In this document: piece after piece, positions 9,861 to 21,653 of the stretch
Layout of the letters: every line of letters begins with the position of its first letter
Numbering within the stretch: position 1 is the stretch's first letter
Source: Kipferlia bialata
Lineage: Eukaryota; Fornicata
Reading direction: 5' to 3'
Assembly (NCBI GenBank): GCA_003568945.1
Contig: BDIP01000044.1
Location: 12,627-37,211, forward strand
Length of the DNA stretch: 24,585 bases
Translations under genes and position numbers: made by a program
The notes under the pieces: generated by a model
Database searches by the model: none
What the model was told of the DNA's origin: nothing
The model's input: the letters and a program-made list of their open reading frames with translations, nothing else

Positions 9861-12800
9861 CTAGGCAGCGGCCTCTGCAGCCTCCACAGGTGCGGTGTGC
9901 AGGTACTCCATGAGCTCGGTCATGAAGGTCTCCATCACAGCCAGAGTCACCCTCAGGGCCCAGGGCCGGGGCTCCATGGTAGAGCCGCGCTCCACCACCA
10001 CGCGCACAATGATCTCCCTAGCCGCAGCCGGCAGCTCCTCGTTCCTGGCCAGCATCACCAGGAGGGGCACGAGGCGTCTGCTGTACAGGTTGGGGTAGCG
10101 AAGCTCGTTGCAGAGGCCGGACATGAGGAGGTACCTGCCCTCGTCACTCAGCTCAGTCAAGAGGGCAGACACAATCACTAGCTGGCTGGACACACGGTTG
10201 TTGGTACGGGTGATCCTGATTCCAATGGCCTCCAGCAGCTCTCTGTCACACACCCCACCTGGGCAGAGGTGCTGGTCGATGATGGTGCGGATGTAGGGGG
10301 TGAGGGGAGGGGAGAGGGCACTACCAACACGCATGGCGGCTCTGTACAGCTCGAGCAGGGTGGCTGTGAGGGCCTGGTTGCGGTGGATGGCAGAGAGGCC
10401 TGCAGAGAAGATGGACACGTGCTTCAGCGACTTGAGGCTGTCCAGCCTGAGGTTGACATCAACGTGGGGCTCCTCCACTCCAGGTGGGACTGCTGACAGC
10501 ACAATGTTCCTGATGAATGCGGCACCGGGGGGGATGGCGTCTGAGATGACAAAGTGCTGCATGACAAGGAACATGGGGTAGTCGGTGCGAAGGGTGTTGA
10601 GGAGCTGGCACGTAGCAGTGTACACGTTCTGCATCTCCGTGCCAGCCATTGGCACCTCGGTGGCCAGGTAGGGCTTGAGCAGGCCCAACAGCTTGAGGAG
10701 CAGCATCAGGTACCCGGACTGGGCATGGGCAGGGGCTACGGCATAGCCCCCGAAGGAGTACGAGTCACCAAGCATGCCCCTAAGCAGGTCTGGCTGGGAG
10801 ATGAGGTTGAGGTACAGGTGCACACGGCCTGGGGACAGGATGGAGCCGTAGAAGCGGCACATGACGCTGAGGAGGGGCACCCTCAGGTGCATCATCTCTG
10901 GCCTGTCCTGCATGGCATGCCTCACAAGCTCCCGGCACATGAGGGAGCACAGCAGCTGGGCCCTACCCCCACCGTTCTGGGTGGTGACCACGGTGTTGAG
11001 GGCACGGATGAACCGCGAGAACTCCACGCACCGCCTGTACGTGAGGGTCTCCTCCTGGGTGAGGTTCGACAGGGGGCGTCCCTCCTCCGAGGTGACACCA
11101 TGCACCCAGGCCAGGAGGGCGGGGGACAGGTCTGACACAGACACAGCCTCCAGCGTGTCAGCGGTGTGGCGGTGCACAAGGCCTGCCAGGGCAGCCACTG
11201 CGTCCATCTGGCTGTCGAGGCTGTCCTGGCCAGTCACCTTCTTGGGCAGTACCAGGGCCATCACCTGCCTCAGGATGTGGGACCAGATGTGACTGGTCTT
11301 GGCGGCAGTCGACCCAAGCCCACAGGCCTGCAGCCGGTGCACAAAGTGACCTGTCAGGGCGTGCCTGAGGGCGTGGGAGGCAGGCATACGCTTGTAGGCG
11401 TGCACATACTCACTGAACACGTCCCCTGCGTCTCTGAGTGCCGGCTGGTCTGAGGCGAGAGAGGCCACCATCCGGACCCTGATAGTAGCCGAGTTGTCCT
11501 TCTCATCAGAGAGCACAGCATCGAAGCCAAGCACACCGGCCACACCCTGGCCTGAGCCTGTGAGCAGGGGGTAGGAGCCTGGGCTGGACAGCGCAGAGGA
11601 GGGCATCAGCTCGAGGCAGGACACAACGTCACAGAGAGCAGCAGACACCTTGGGGGGTGGCCTGCCCTCTGCCCTGCTCCTAGACACAGCCTCTACAGTG
11701 CGCACGGCAGTCTCCACCAGATACTCGGAGGCACACTGCCACTCAGTGTGGGAGCACCTCAGCAGAAGGCCAAGGGCGTTGGCCTGAGAGCCGGGGGGGC
11801 TCACAGCAGTGTTGAGGACGAAAGACGACACGCACACGGTGAGGGAGAGAGGGGGAACAGCAGATCCCACTAGGGCATCCACGAGGTGCTTCCTGAGGGA
11901 TGTGTCGATGGCCTTGGCAGGAACGGCACCCTCGTTGACAAGGGCAGACACCAGGTGGCACAGGGTGCTGTCCGAGATGCTGCCCTCCTCGGTGGAGGCA
12001 CGGGCGGCCACCTCAGTCTCGGCCAGAGACACGAGGGCCTCTAGGTAGTGCCTGCCATACTGGGCGCAGATACCCCCAGAGCGGGTGTGTCTGAAGGCTA
12101 CCAGGGCACTGACAGCAGTGGACACATTGAGGAGACCGAAGGAGCCGGGCTCACCAGCAGCGGCTGCCTCGGCCTCTCCCTTGGTGATGACCTCCACTGC
12201 TAGCTTACCCACGGCCTGGGTCTTGCGGGCCCACCTGTTGCAGGCATAGCGCAGCTTGTGCAGAGATACGAGGATGGGGTGCTCGGAGGACAACATGGAG
12301 ACAGAGAGGGTCTGGGGCTGGGAGGAGAGCTTGTTGGCGGTGGCCACCTGGCCCATGAGGGACGTCCACTCGGAGATGGGGGTACCCCTCTGGGTGTCCC
12401 TGTCGTGGAGCAGGGCAAGCATCCTCTTGCGGCGCAGGAGGAGAGAGGCCCCGACTGCGGCCCATGCGTCTCCTTGTTGGTGCTGGCTCTGACCCACGAG
12501 GGTGGCGAGGGTGGCCTCGATGGTGGGGGAGGAGGAGGGGCCGGTGGGGAGGAAGGACAGGGCGAAGAAGGAGGGGTTCGTGGCAGAGAACCTGCTGTCC
12601 TGGTGCAGTGCCATGCGGGTCTCGACAGACACAGACTGGGCAGAGGATCCATCCAGATAGGGGAACTCTGCGAATGTCTTAGTGTGCCTGGCCCTGTTCA
12701 CCTTGACCCTGCTGGCCTCGGTGATGGTGGGGTGCTCGCTGTGCCTGTGCAGGATGTGTAGGTACACATCAACAAGGGGCAGGGAGGGCACATCGTTCCT

Positions 12801-15800
12801 AGGGGCAGAGGGCTGCACACCGTAGAGCAGCTCGGGAGGGAGCATGGCGGCAATGCGAGGGGGCACCACACGGTCTGTGGCAATGTCTGTCCTGCTGAAC
12901 TTGTTAGTCACATGGGCAGCGGCGTTACCAAGCTCTCTGATGACCTCGCTGACCCACTTGTCGACCACAGCACGCAGGATGGGGCCAACCAGGCCCATGG
13001 ACTCAGGCAGGGCCCTGACAGCCAGGAGCAGGGTGTCCAGGACGTGTGCACGGAGGGGGTGCAGCAGAGAGGCAGCACAGAGGGAGGATGCAAACACGTA
13101 CACAAAGTTGGTACGGATGGTCTGCAGCCGAGGGTCGTTGCCCTGCACCACCCCATCTACGGTGGACACGGCCACTGCAGCTGCGCGGTCGAGGGCGGGC
13201 TCTCCCATCCTAAGTGCATCCACCTTGAGGCGCTCGAGGGCCCTGAGGAGGCCGGGGTTGGCGAGGAGGAAGGCAGACACGTACATGTCGGGCACAAAGT
13301 GGGACTCCTTCTCGGTGGTGCCAGAGGCAGGGCCAAACCCATTCAGCATGAGGGCTGGGTTCTGGGTGACGATGGAGGGGAGCACCACGTCGATGGAGCC
13401 CGGGGTGGCCTGGGACAACACAATGCCGGTGGAGTGGGGGGAGAGGGCCTCGGGCTCCTCCTGCTCCTGACGGGCCATGGGCACGGCGGGGAAGTCCTGG
13501 CCCTGGGGGGAGCGCACTGGCTTGGGAGTGAAGGAGACCCTGGGCTCAGCGGGCACAGCTGCCTCGTCTGCAGCACTCTGGCTGAACACACTCAGCTCAG
13601 GCACCTGTACGTGGCTGGGAGTGAGAGGGGGTATGCAGGTGTGTGTCACACTGAATGAGACTGCATTGTTCCTATAGTACTGGCCAATACCTGCGGCGTG
13701 GGGTGTGGACTGCCTTGGGGACGCCCTCGTTCTTGGCGGCCTCAATCTCCTGGGCAACGTCCTGGGGTGAGACAGGGAACTAAAAGAATCACTAAAGTAT
13801 GTGTACTCAGTGTATATCCACTGCCCATCTGCCCTACCTTCCTCCTGCCCTCCATGACCTCCTCGTCGTGGGCGTGCTTCTCCTGGGCAGTGCTGAGCCC
13901 CTTCATCTCGCTCTTGATGAGGTTGATGTCGCACACCATGGCCCAGTGAGTCTTGGAGTCAGTCTCCGGGTACTTCTGCCTCACCCTCTTGATGGCGGCC
14001 TCCATCCTCGACACCACGTCCAGCACCCAGCTGGAGGTGGGCCGGATGATCTTGTTCTCCTTGCCTTGCAGCAGTAGGTGCTTGGCAAAGATGACAACAA
14101 GGGCCAGCCTAGGGGGAGTTGCGTTCTCAGACCTCTCGATCAGCATGGGGAGGTCCAGCTCGTCTCTGAACACAGGCCTGTCCCTTCTGATGATGGACAC
14201 ACTCAGCCACGTGGCAATCTGGTGGAGCCTCTTGGTGACCTGTGCCTCTACATCACTGGCGGCCTCTCTCCTCCGCCTGTCCGCCTTAGTCTTCTTGTCC
14301 TCAGACCCCTTGGCCTTGAGGCTCTCCCCAAAGGCATCGCTGAACATGACATCAATGCATGCACTTAGAACGTCGAAGGTCACACCACGCACAACGCGAG
14401 AGAAGGGGAGCATGAGGGACTGGTCTGACTTCTGCCACGTGCCCAGCCTGCCCAGCAGGTGCTGGGGGAGGGGGAGCTCGGATGAGAGGTCGCCCAGGGA
14501 GGCCGACCCCATGTTGTCGATGAGCGACAGGAGCTGGGGGTGGTGGTTGGCCTGGGGTAGCAGACGCATGTCGAGCAGCTCCTCGGCAAGGAGCACCCAG
14601 TACTGGGGGGGGATCAGGGTGAAGAGGTCCCGGGCCTTGCTACCTGCGTTGTCGGGGGTCAGCTGGTTGAGTGTCTGCCTGACCTGGGTCAGCTTTGATG
14701 CCGACAGCACCCCCTGCAGCTTGGGTCTCTGCTCCACAGGCATGGCCCTCTCTGCCTCAGCAGCCACCAGGGCCAGGGCAGAGGCATTCAGGGCATGGCT
14801 GGGGAGGAGACACAGCATGCGCGTCTGCAGGTTGTCGGAGTCCCTGTCCGGCACGTCCCTGCCTATCAGGCTGTGGAGGGTGAACACAAGGCCGGTGTCA
14901 GCCTTGACACAGGACAGACGCAGCAGAGAGTTGACATAGCCGCGTGCCTCAGTGAAGCGGTAGGGCCTGGGGGCCACGGATGCCTGGGCCTTCTCCCTGC
15001 GCTGCTGGAAGAGGGCAGCACTGGCCAGCTGTCTCAGCAGACGCACACCCCTGCCCACGGTCTGGTCCTGTGCAGTCAGGAAGGCATACATGTGGCTGAG
15101 GTACATTCCCACGGATGGGGGGGTGAGGAGTGACCGGATGTAGAAGGCACCCAGCATCTCTGCCATCGACTGGTCCACCTCATCCGACCATGCGTTCTGC
15201 TCCTCGGCCTCCAGGGCATTGGAGGGCCACTCCGCCATGATCTGCAGGATCTGCAGGTTGAGGCCCGTGCGGTACTTGTTGAGGGCCAGCCTGGCCTGGT
15301 CGGTGTCTGCATCCCCTCCCTCACTCTCTGTGTCCATCTGCAGCTGGGACTGGGCCCTCTGCACCGCCTCCTCCACAGACAGACCGTCGTCTAGCAGGGC
15401 AGCGCAGATGTCGTCTGTGGACTGCAGCACCGCCTCCAGCTCCTTGGCAGCCAGGTCCGCCCTCTGCCTCTGCTGCAGTATGGTGGCCACCTGCCCGTCC
15501 TGACTCAGGATACGCTGGGTCAGACCTGTGTAGAGCAGGGCGGTGGTGGTGTCGTTGGCGGCGGCAAGGGACGCCAGACAGTGACCGGAGTGGGGCTCCA
15601 GCACCCTCCATATGTCAGCAACGTGGGTGGGGCTGAGCTGCACAGAGTGTGGGGTGGGCTCGAAGAGCTTGCCCAGCTCAATCACATCTCTGGGCAGGAT
15701 GGTCTCCAGCTGCTGGGGAGAGAAGAGGCGCTTGGCCAGGAACATGAGCACCGACTTGAAGAAGGCCTCGCCGTCCAGCACTATGCGCTGGCCAATGACC

Positions 15801-18748
15801 AGACCGATGTCGGCCAGGCCGTTCTCTGCAGCCACCAGGGTGGCCTCGAGGGCAAAGGGCACGAACTCATTGTTGACCAGGGACCCCACCACTCCAATGT
15901 CACTGGCCAGAGAGACCAGGACAGGGAGGCCGCTGGGGGACATGCGGTACACGACACAGAAGCCTCCTGGGAGGAAGGCGGGGGCCCTCTCTCTGAATGT
16001 GAGAATAGATTATAACAAAACCGCCTTAAAACTTAACAACAACAAGACCCCCGTACCTGATGAAACCAAGCACAGCCTTGACAGCCTCAGCTGTGGCAAG
16101 GGCCACGTGCTCTCCGCCCCTAGCTGCCTGGTCCTTGGCCCTCTGCAGCATGTAGGACACGTGGTGCTGCAGGATGGCCTGCACGCACTGCTCCCCTATC
16201 TGCCTCAGCAGCTTCTGACCCTCAACGTCGAGGTCGTCTGTCAGCCTAGTACCGTCATTGGGTACACAGGATGCCAGTGTGACAGCCAGCTGCATGGGAA
16301 CCTGAGAGTAAGGGACAGTAGTCAGAGAAAGAGAGAGAGGAAGGGGGTATAGTTAGAGACAGGAACAGTATTCAAAGACATGTACCTGCCGGATCAGCTT
16401 GTGGAAGATCTTGTGCACGGCGCTGTCCTTAGACACACCAGGTGTCACACCCATGCGGAGCAGAGCCCTAACCAGAGGACTGCAACGCCAGAGGAAGGTG
16501 AGGTGGGTGAACCGGGGGGGCAGGGCGATGCCGTTACACACGGCCTGTGCGGCATCGGAGAGGGACATCTCCGTGTCCTCCTCTGCTACACCCTCGGCAA
16601 GCACCTCCCCTGCTGCGGCCCTGCGCTCTCTCTCCACGAGCATCAGGACGGAGGGGGCGAACTCGGACACACCTGTACAGTCGAGGGCCTCAGCCACCAC
16701 CTTGATCCTCTCCAGTCTGGTGTGGATGCCGGTCAGGTCCCTCTGCCCTGCCACCTGGTCGATGGCTATGGCTATGTGCTGGGTCAGCTGGATCACGGCA
16801 ATCAGCAGCTTCATCTGGGCGTCTGCGTTGGCAAAGGGCAGGAACAGAGCATCCAGGGGGAACCGGCCAGTCTCTGGCTCCTGGGGGGCTGTCTCAGGGC
16901 TCTGGCTGTGCTTGGCCCTCTCCTGGGCGATCTTCTGCCTGGTGGCCGAGGAGGCGAAGAACACGTTCACCATGAACTCGACCCCCTCCTCCATGTGCTG
17001 CACAGTGCCCTCGGGGGGGAAGAGGCCGGGCCTGTCGAGCTGGGCCACGACCTGGGACCAGTCGATGCGGTACCCGGCATGCATCTCGTGCACAGCCAGG
17101 ATGACGCCGAGGTCGGCACTGAAGGGGTCGGCCAGGAGGTCGGGTCTGCGCCTGATCTGGTTGCCATCGTTCTCTGCAATCTGGTCAATCACGTGCTGGG
17201 GGAAGGACATCTGCCTGGCGATGCTGACTGCCGTCTCGCTGACCTGTCTGCTCTTGGGCCAGTGCAGACACACGGCATGCAGCATGTCAGACACCACAGA
17301 GGCGGCGATGGGCTGCAGGTTGAACTGGTTGTACTCCCTCAACACAGCCTGGGTGAGGGGGGGAGAGGTAAAGGGGGATAGAACGACATAACTCCTACAA
17401 TGATAGCGGCAATCACTCACCTGCAGGAGAGGCCTCGTGAGGGCTGGTCCGTGCATCTCCACCAGCCTCACCAGCACCTCGGCTGAGGGCTTCTCAGCTG
17501 TGTGGGCAACTGCAGGCTGGGCAGCACCTAAGGGTGAGAACAGGATAAGAGAGAGAGAGAAATACAGGGGGGGGGAGGGGGGATGCGTGACCATCCATGG
17601 ATATTTCTCACCTCTGTTGTATGAGGCAGCATCGGGTACCATGCCGTAGGGGGATGGAGTCATCCTGCGTATCAGACTCGAAGAGATGAGTATCACACGG
17701 AATTCCAACAGCACTTCGATATTCCCACTTCGCAGGCAACCCCTACCTGTGGGGGTGTACTGCGTATGGGGCCTGACTGTAGTCCATAGGGACCTGGCCT
17801 GACAGTGAGAAAAAAGACTGATTGAGATGGAAGGGACAACAAAGAGGCATAGTACAGTGTACATCCCACTCACCCTGCTGGGGCTGCCTCTGGGGCTGTG
17901 TCAGGGGTGCCCTAGCCTGGCCCTGGCCCTGGTGTTGCCGGTGGCGCTTGAATGCCTAAGAGTTAGGAGAAGTAAATACAACTCACATATACACACACAT
18001 GCTCCTTCACATTGAGCTAACCAAGCACAATGTATGTGCCGTTTTCCCCACACACACATATATATATATACATATATACACACACACATATATATATATA
18101 TATATACCTGGAGGGCATTGAGGGCCGGTGCACTCAGGTCCTGAGGGTTGGAGGCCTGGGAGTGGGCCACACGCATGAGAAGCTCCTTCGCTGGGTACGA
18201 TATGGGCTGCTCTGGGCTGTTGGCCAGGTAGTACAACGACACGATCTGCAGCGAGGGCGTGAGGTTGATGAGCACCGTCTGGATGGCCCTGCCCATGATC
18301 TCAATCACCCTCCGGTCCAGCTGGGCAGTCGGCATGTCCTTGCCACGCTGCTGGTACTGCTTCTGGGACTGCAAGGCCGCACGCCTCGCAGACATGTACA
18401 TCCCCTCCATACCGGCCCTCAGCAACTCTCCACAGGGCTCCACAGACACAAACTCTGTCACCATGTATTCAAGCACAGTGCGCAGACGCTGCTGTGCTGG
18501 AGACCTCTTCAGGAAGATCAGCTCCATGATCAGCTGAACAACAATCTGGAACACACCCACATTCTGTCTGATCATCTGAGGGTGAGAGGGAGAGGGAGAG
18601 AAGAGTCTCATTGACAACACACCTGGTGGAGTGACCCGAGAACGGCTTTGTATTCCGTCTCATTAACCTCTTTCCTGGTCAGGGACACCAGAAGCTGACT
18701 AACATGATTGCTGATGTTGGTCACACTATGCTGGTGAGGCCTTTCCAT
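9861..18748 (-). CDS. CNOT1: CCR4-NOT complex scaffold subunit 1 (NOT1/CNOT1), 2,691 aa, 11 exons
   Basis: NOT1 is the scaffold of the CCR4-NOT deadenylase, which shortens mRNA poly(A) tails and represses translation in the cytoplasm. Exons in coding order are 18748-18623, 18575-18108, 17955-17874, 17798-17747, 17664-17612, 17527-17421, 17348-16386, 16301-16057, 15992-13838, 13761-13691 and 13614-9861, giving 8,076 nt with a TAG stop. Family marks recognised from memory are as follows. A HEAT-type N-terminal motif LDRPGLF lies near residue 403, equivalent to LDHPGF in the human protein, with FPLDALFLPF downstream. A MIF4G (CAF1-binding) region at about 1190-1395 includes RDRPVFRDELDL. A likely CNOT9-binding helical region lies at about 1540-1690. 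The C-terminal NOT domain carries VISDAIPP (about 2465), ELRYPN (2611) and RPWALRVTL (2657). The protein is somewhat longer than human CNOT1 (2,376). Exons 3-6 encode a Gln/Pro-rich linker. Introns crowd the 5' end; the last exon is 3,754 nt. Confidence 0.95.
17569..17582. repeat. Intronic C run in NOT1 intron 5
   Basis: On the NOT1 coding strand the tract reads C6-T-C9. It sits in the intron at 17528-17611, upstream of a pyrimidine stretch and the acceptor CTCACCCTTAG. Notchless intron 3 carries the near-identical pattern C9-T-C8. Confidence 0.9.
18049..18107. repeat. CA/TA microsatellite in NOT1 intron 2
   Basis: Alternating (CA)n and (TA)n blocks fill 59 bases directly beside the donor site of NOT1 intron 2, so the intron begins GTATATATAT on the coding strand. 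Length variation between strains or assembly copies is likely here. Confidence 0.9.
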
Positions 18749-19048
18749 TGCCGCCTATGAACCCTGCTTCCTAGGGTTCTCCAAAGAGGAAGTCAAAAAC
18801 CAAGACCAGCTCCAGACTCTTTCCTATAAGAATGGGGATAGTAGAAGGTCAACCGCTATCGAATCTGTCCGAAAAGTCTTAAAACTCTCTCTCTGTCCTG
18901 TCTAGGTTCGGTGAGGGAGCGAGAATAGGATAGCTATCAGCATCAGCATTGGACGTTAGAAGAACCCCTTATCCAAAAACTTCGAGCATGATGATCCCCA
19001 GACTCAGCAATCAGTCTTCTCTGAGTGTGCTTGTGGCACTTCAACGCA
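18749..19048. promoter_or_regulatory. Shared divergent promoter of NOT1 and Notchless
   Basis: NOT1 (minus) and Notchless (plus) start codons are 300 bp apart, and no other gene fits between. The interval must hold both promoters and both 5' UTRs. It has no clear TATA box at a usual distance from either start. A perfect inverted repeat GAACCCT/AGGGTTC with a 7-base spacer lies at 18759-18779, about 11 bp upstream of the NOT1 ATG, probably within its 5' UTR. Confidence 0.6.
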
Positions 19049-21653
19049 ATGGTGAATCTTGTTATTCGGCTAGTTTCGGAAGAAGGTGTTGATGCTGGTA
19101 CCACCGTGGATATCAGCGAGAATGTGACTCCTCAGGAGTTGAACATTGTGCTCAACTCTCTGAAGGATGAGGAGGAGCCGAGGCCATATTCCTTCTATCT
19201 GCAGGATACAGAGATCACCTCCACTCTGGCTAGTGCTGTCAAGAGCAGTATGACCGCAGATGGCGCTCAGATGGCCACAGAGCAGACTCTTACTATCCAG
19301 TACAAGCCACAGGTTGGATACACATATCTTTTCATGACCAACAGTATTTTCAATTGAACACACTCACGCAGGCAGTATTCAGGGTCAGACCTGTGGGAAG
19401 GCTTGCTTGTGACCTGCCAGGACACAAGGTACTATATGGTATGACTATTCAGTGTATGTATGGTTGGCCCAATCTTACATATCTGTTGTATCCAAGTCTC
19501 ACCCCTAGGATGCAGTGCTGTGCGTTGCTGTGTCCCCTAGTGGTCGGCTTGCCGCGTCTGGGTCTGGTGACAAGACCATCATTGTGTGGGACTTGCTCAG
19601 TGGCACTCCAAAGTGAGTTGTGTGGCGTATCTATGACACTCCATATGTGCATAGCAGTTGTACCCATCGGGAGATGTTGCTATACACCTACCCGTAACTG
19701 TGGAAGCCCCCCCCCTCCCCCCCCGTATTTTCCTCCACTCCCCTAACCGTATCACTTCTGTTCGTTGTAGTTATCTGACAGTCCGTCTTACCCTTCAGGT
19801 ACACTCTGCGTGGCCACCGCAGTCACGTGCTGAGGCTGTCCTTCAGCCCTGATGGCACCCGCCTTGCCTCAGGATCCAGAGACGCAGAGGTCAGGTATGA
19901 CTCAGTGATGAGTATCCTGATAGTATGGCTGGAAGTGTCTGTGCACTATTCCCTCTCTAAATCTACCATCGTCTCACCTCTTCAGGATCTGGGACCCTAT
20001 CAACAACAAGCCCCTCCTGACCAAGCCCCTGAAGGGTCACAAGCAGGTGGGGAGGGTGTTCTTACATATGTGGGAGGTGTTTAACCTTGGAGTACTCTTA
20101 ACTGTATCCTGACCCCAGTTTGTGTCCTCTATGGCATGGTGTCCCTACAATGTGGACCCTCAGTGCCGCAAGCTGGTGACTGGCTCCAAGGACGGGTCTG
20201 CCAGGATATGGGACGTGGTGACAGGTATACCACCTTCATAGTCATGGGTATCCTATATCACTGCGTATTCCCCCCTCACACGCAGGCCGGTGCCTCATGA
20301 TTCTTGCTGGTCACTCCAAGTGTGTCACAGATGTGGCCTGGGGTGGAACTGACAGGGTGTACACATCCTCAGAGGACAGGTGGGTGGCCCGGGCCAGACA
20401 CACTATTACCATAATCAATGACTCATGATTCTTCATGATTGTTGTTGTTCGTCCATGGCATGAATACCACCCCCAGGACTGTGCGTGTGTGGGACCCCAA
20501 CACAGGCCTCAAGCTGATGACCCTCACAGGCCACGGCCACTGGGTCAACGCCCTGTGCCTCAGCACCCACCACGTGCTGCAGCAGGTGGGGTAGATGTGC
20601 ATATATGTATGTAGATATAGACACGGTATTGGCGTTGCAGTTTCCCATCCTCTCTCTGGAGTGACTGACTGTCAGGGTGCCTTCCACAGAGGCAGGAAGG
20701 ACGTTGGGGAGGGAGAGACCCTATCTCCCGAGGAGCATGCCAGGAGGGAGAGGGGCAAGATGCTGTCCACGGCCCAGGAGAGGTAGGGGAATCTGGGAAA
20801 CGCTGGTGGTACTCTGAGTGAATATGTCATTCTTTCTCTTCTGACCGTTCAGGTATGCAGCCGTTGCCGGTAGTGAGGGAGAGAGGGAGTCTGTTGTGAC
20901 ATGCTCTGATGACATGACCCTGCACCTCTACAGGCCTGTCACCAATGGAGTTGAGCCTGTGGCCAGGTAGGGAGGTTGATATATATATATGTATAATACT
21001 CCCCCCTGTCTCACCCTGTAGGATGACTGGCCACCAGCAGTTGGTGTGCCACGTTGCCGTGTCTCCTGATGGAGAGTACATTGCATCCGCCGGATTCGAT
21101 AACGTGAGTATTCTATATTCCAATGAGTAGCATTATGCAACACCTATACCTCTCCTTTCTCCTACTCTCCTCACTGTAGGCCGTGCGTCTGTGGAGTGGC
21201 AGGACGGGCAAGTTCGTGGGGACCCTCAGGGGGCACGTCGGGAGGGTGTACAGGTGGGTGGTACTGCTGATACTGATACCACTGAGTGTATATAGACTGC
21301 TCTCATTTGGCACTCATCGTCAGGGTTGCCTTTAGCCCTGACTCCCGGCTCCTCATATCCTGTTCCTCGGACTCTACCGCCAAGGTGTGTATGTATGCGT
21401 ACGAAGTATTGAATATAGAGATAGAGGGGTATGAGTGAGTACCATATGCCCCTGACCCCCAGGTGTGGAACGTGGCCAAGGGCAAGCTGGCCAAGGACCT
21501 GCCCGGCCATGCCGACGAGGTGTATGATGTGGCCTGGTCTGGCGATGGAGGCACAGTGCTCACGTGCAGCAAGGTATGGACATGGTATGTGTACTCATTG
21601 ACTAGTGTATCCCCTCACCCCAGGACAAGCTGGTCAAGGTGTGGAGGCACTGA
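19049..21653 (+). CDS. NLE1: Notchless/Rsa4 WD40 ribosome assembly factor, 489 aa, 15 exons
   Basis: Notchless (yeast Rsa4) binds pre-60S ribosomal particles; the AAA+ protein Rea1/MDN1 pulls on its N-terminal UBL domain to drive nucleolar and nuclear maturation. Exons are 19049-19312, 19372-19428, 19509-19612, 19799-19894, 19986-20046, 20119-20224, 20286-20379, 20477-20585, 20676-20782, 20853-20966, 21022-21103, 21180-21253, 21324-21384, 21463-21573 and 21624-21653, totalling 1,470 nt with a TGA stop. Residues 1-88 form the UBL (NLE) domain ending ATEQTLTIQYKPQ. Eight WD blades follow from about residue 105, with typical GH...WD pairs such as GHKDAV, GHSKCV, GHGHWVN and GHADEVYDVAW; the fifth blade carries the insert usual for this family. 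Length and colinearity match human NLE1 (485 aa) end to end. Glu78 aligns with the Rsa4 glutamate reported to contact the Rea1 MIDAS. The 14 introns are 50-186 nt. Nothing looks broken. Confidence 0.97.
19707..19724. repeat. Intronic C run in Notchless intron 3
   Basis: C9-T-C8 on the coding strand, inside the 186-nt intron at 19613-19798, the longest intron of this gene. It lies about 75 nt upstream of the acceptor, too far to be the usual polypyrimidine tract next to the 3' splice site. Confidence 0.9.

Noticed and set aside
12844-17391. Long plus-strand open frames opposite NOT1 (up to 333 codons)
   Set aside because: They are shadows of NOT1 coding sequence. Only the minus strand gives conserved NOT1 motifs and consistent splice junctions.
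19313-21623. Apparent frameshifts that would make Notchless a pseudogene
   Set aside because: Every break coincides with a GT...AG intron, and the joined frame gives a complete 489-residue protein colinear with human NLE1.
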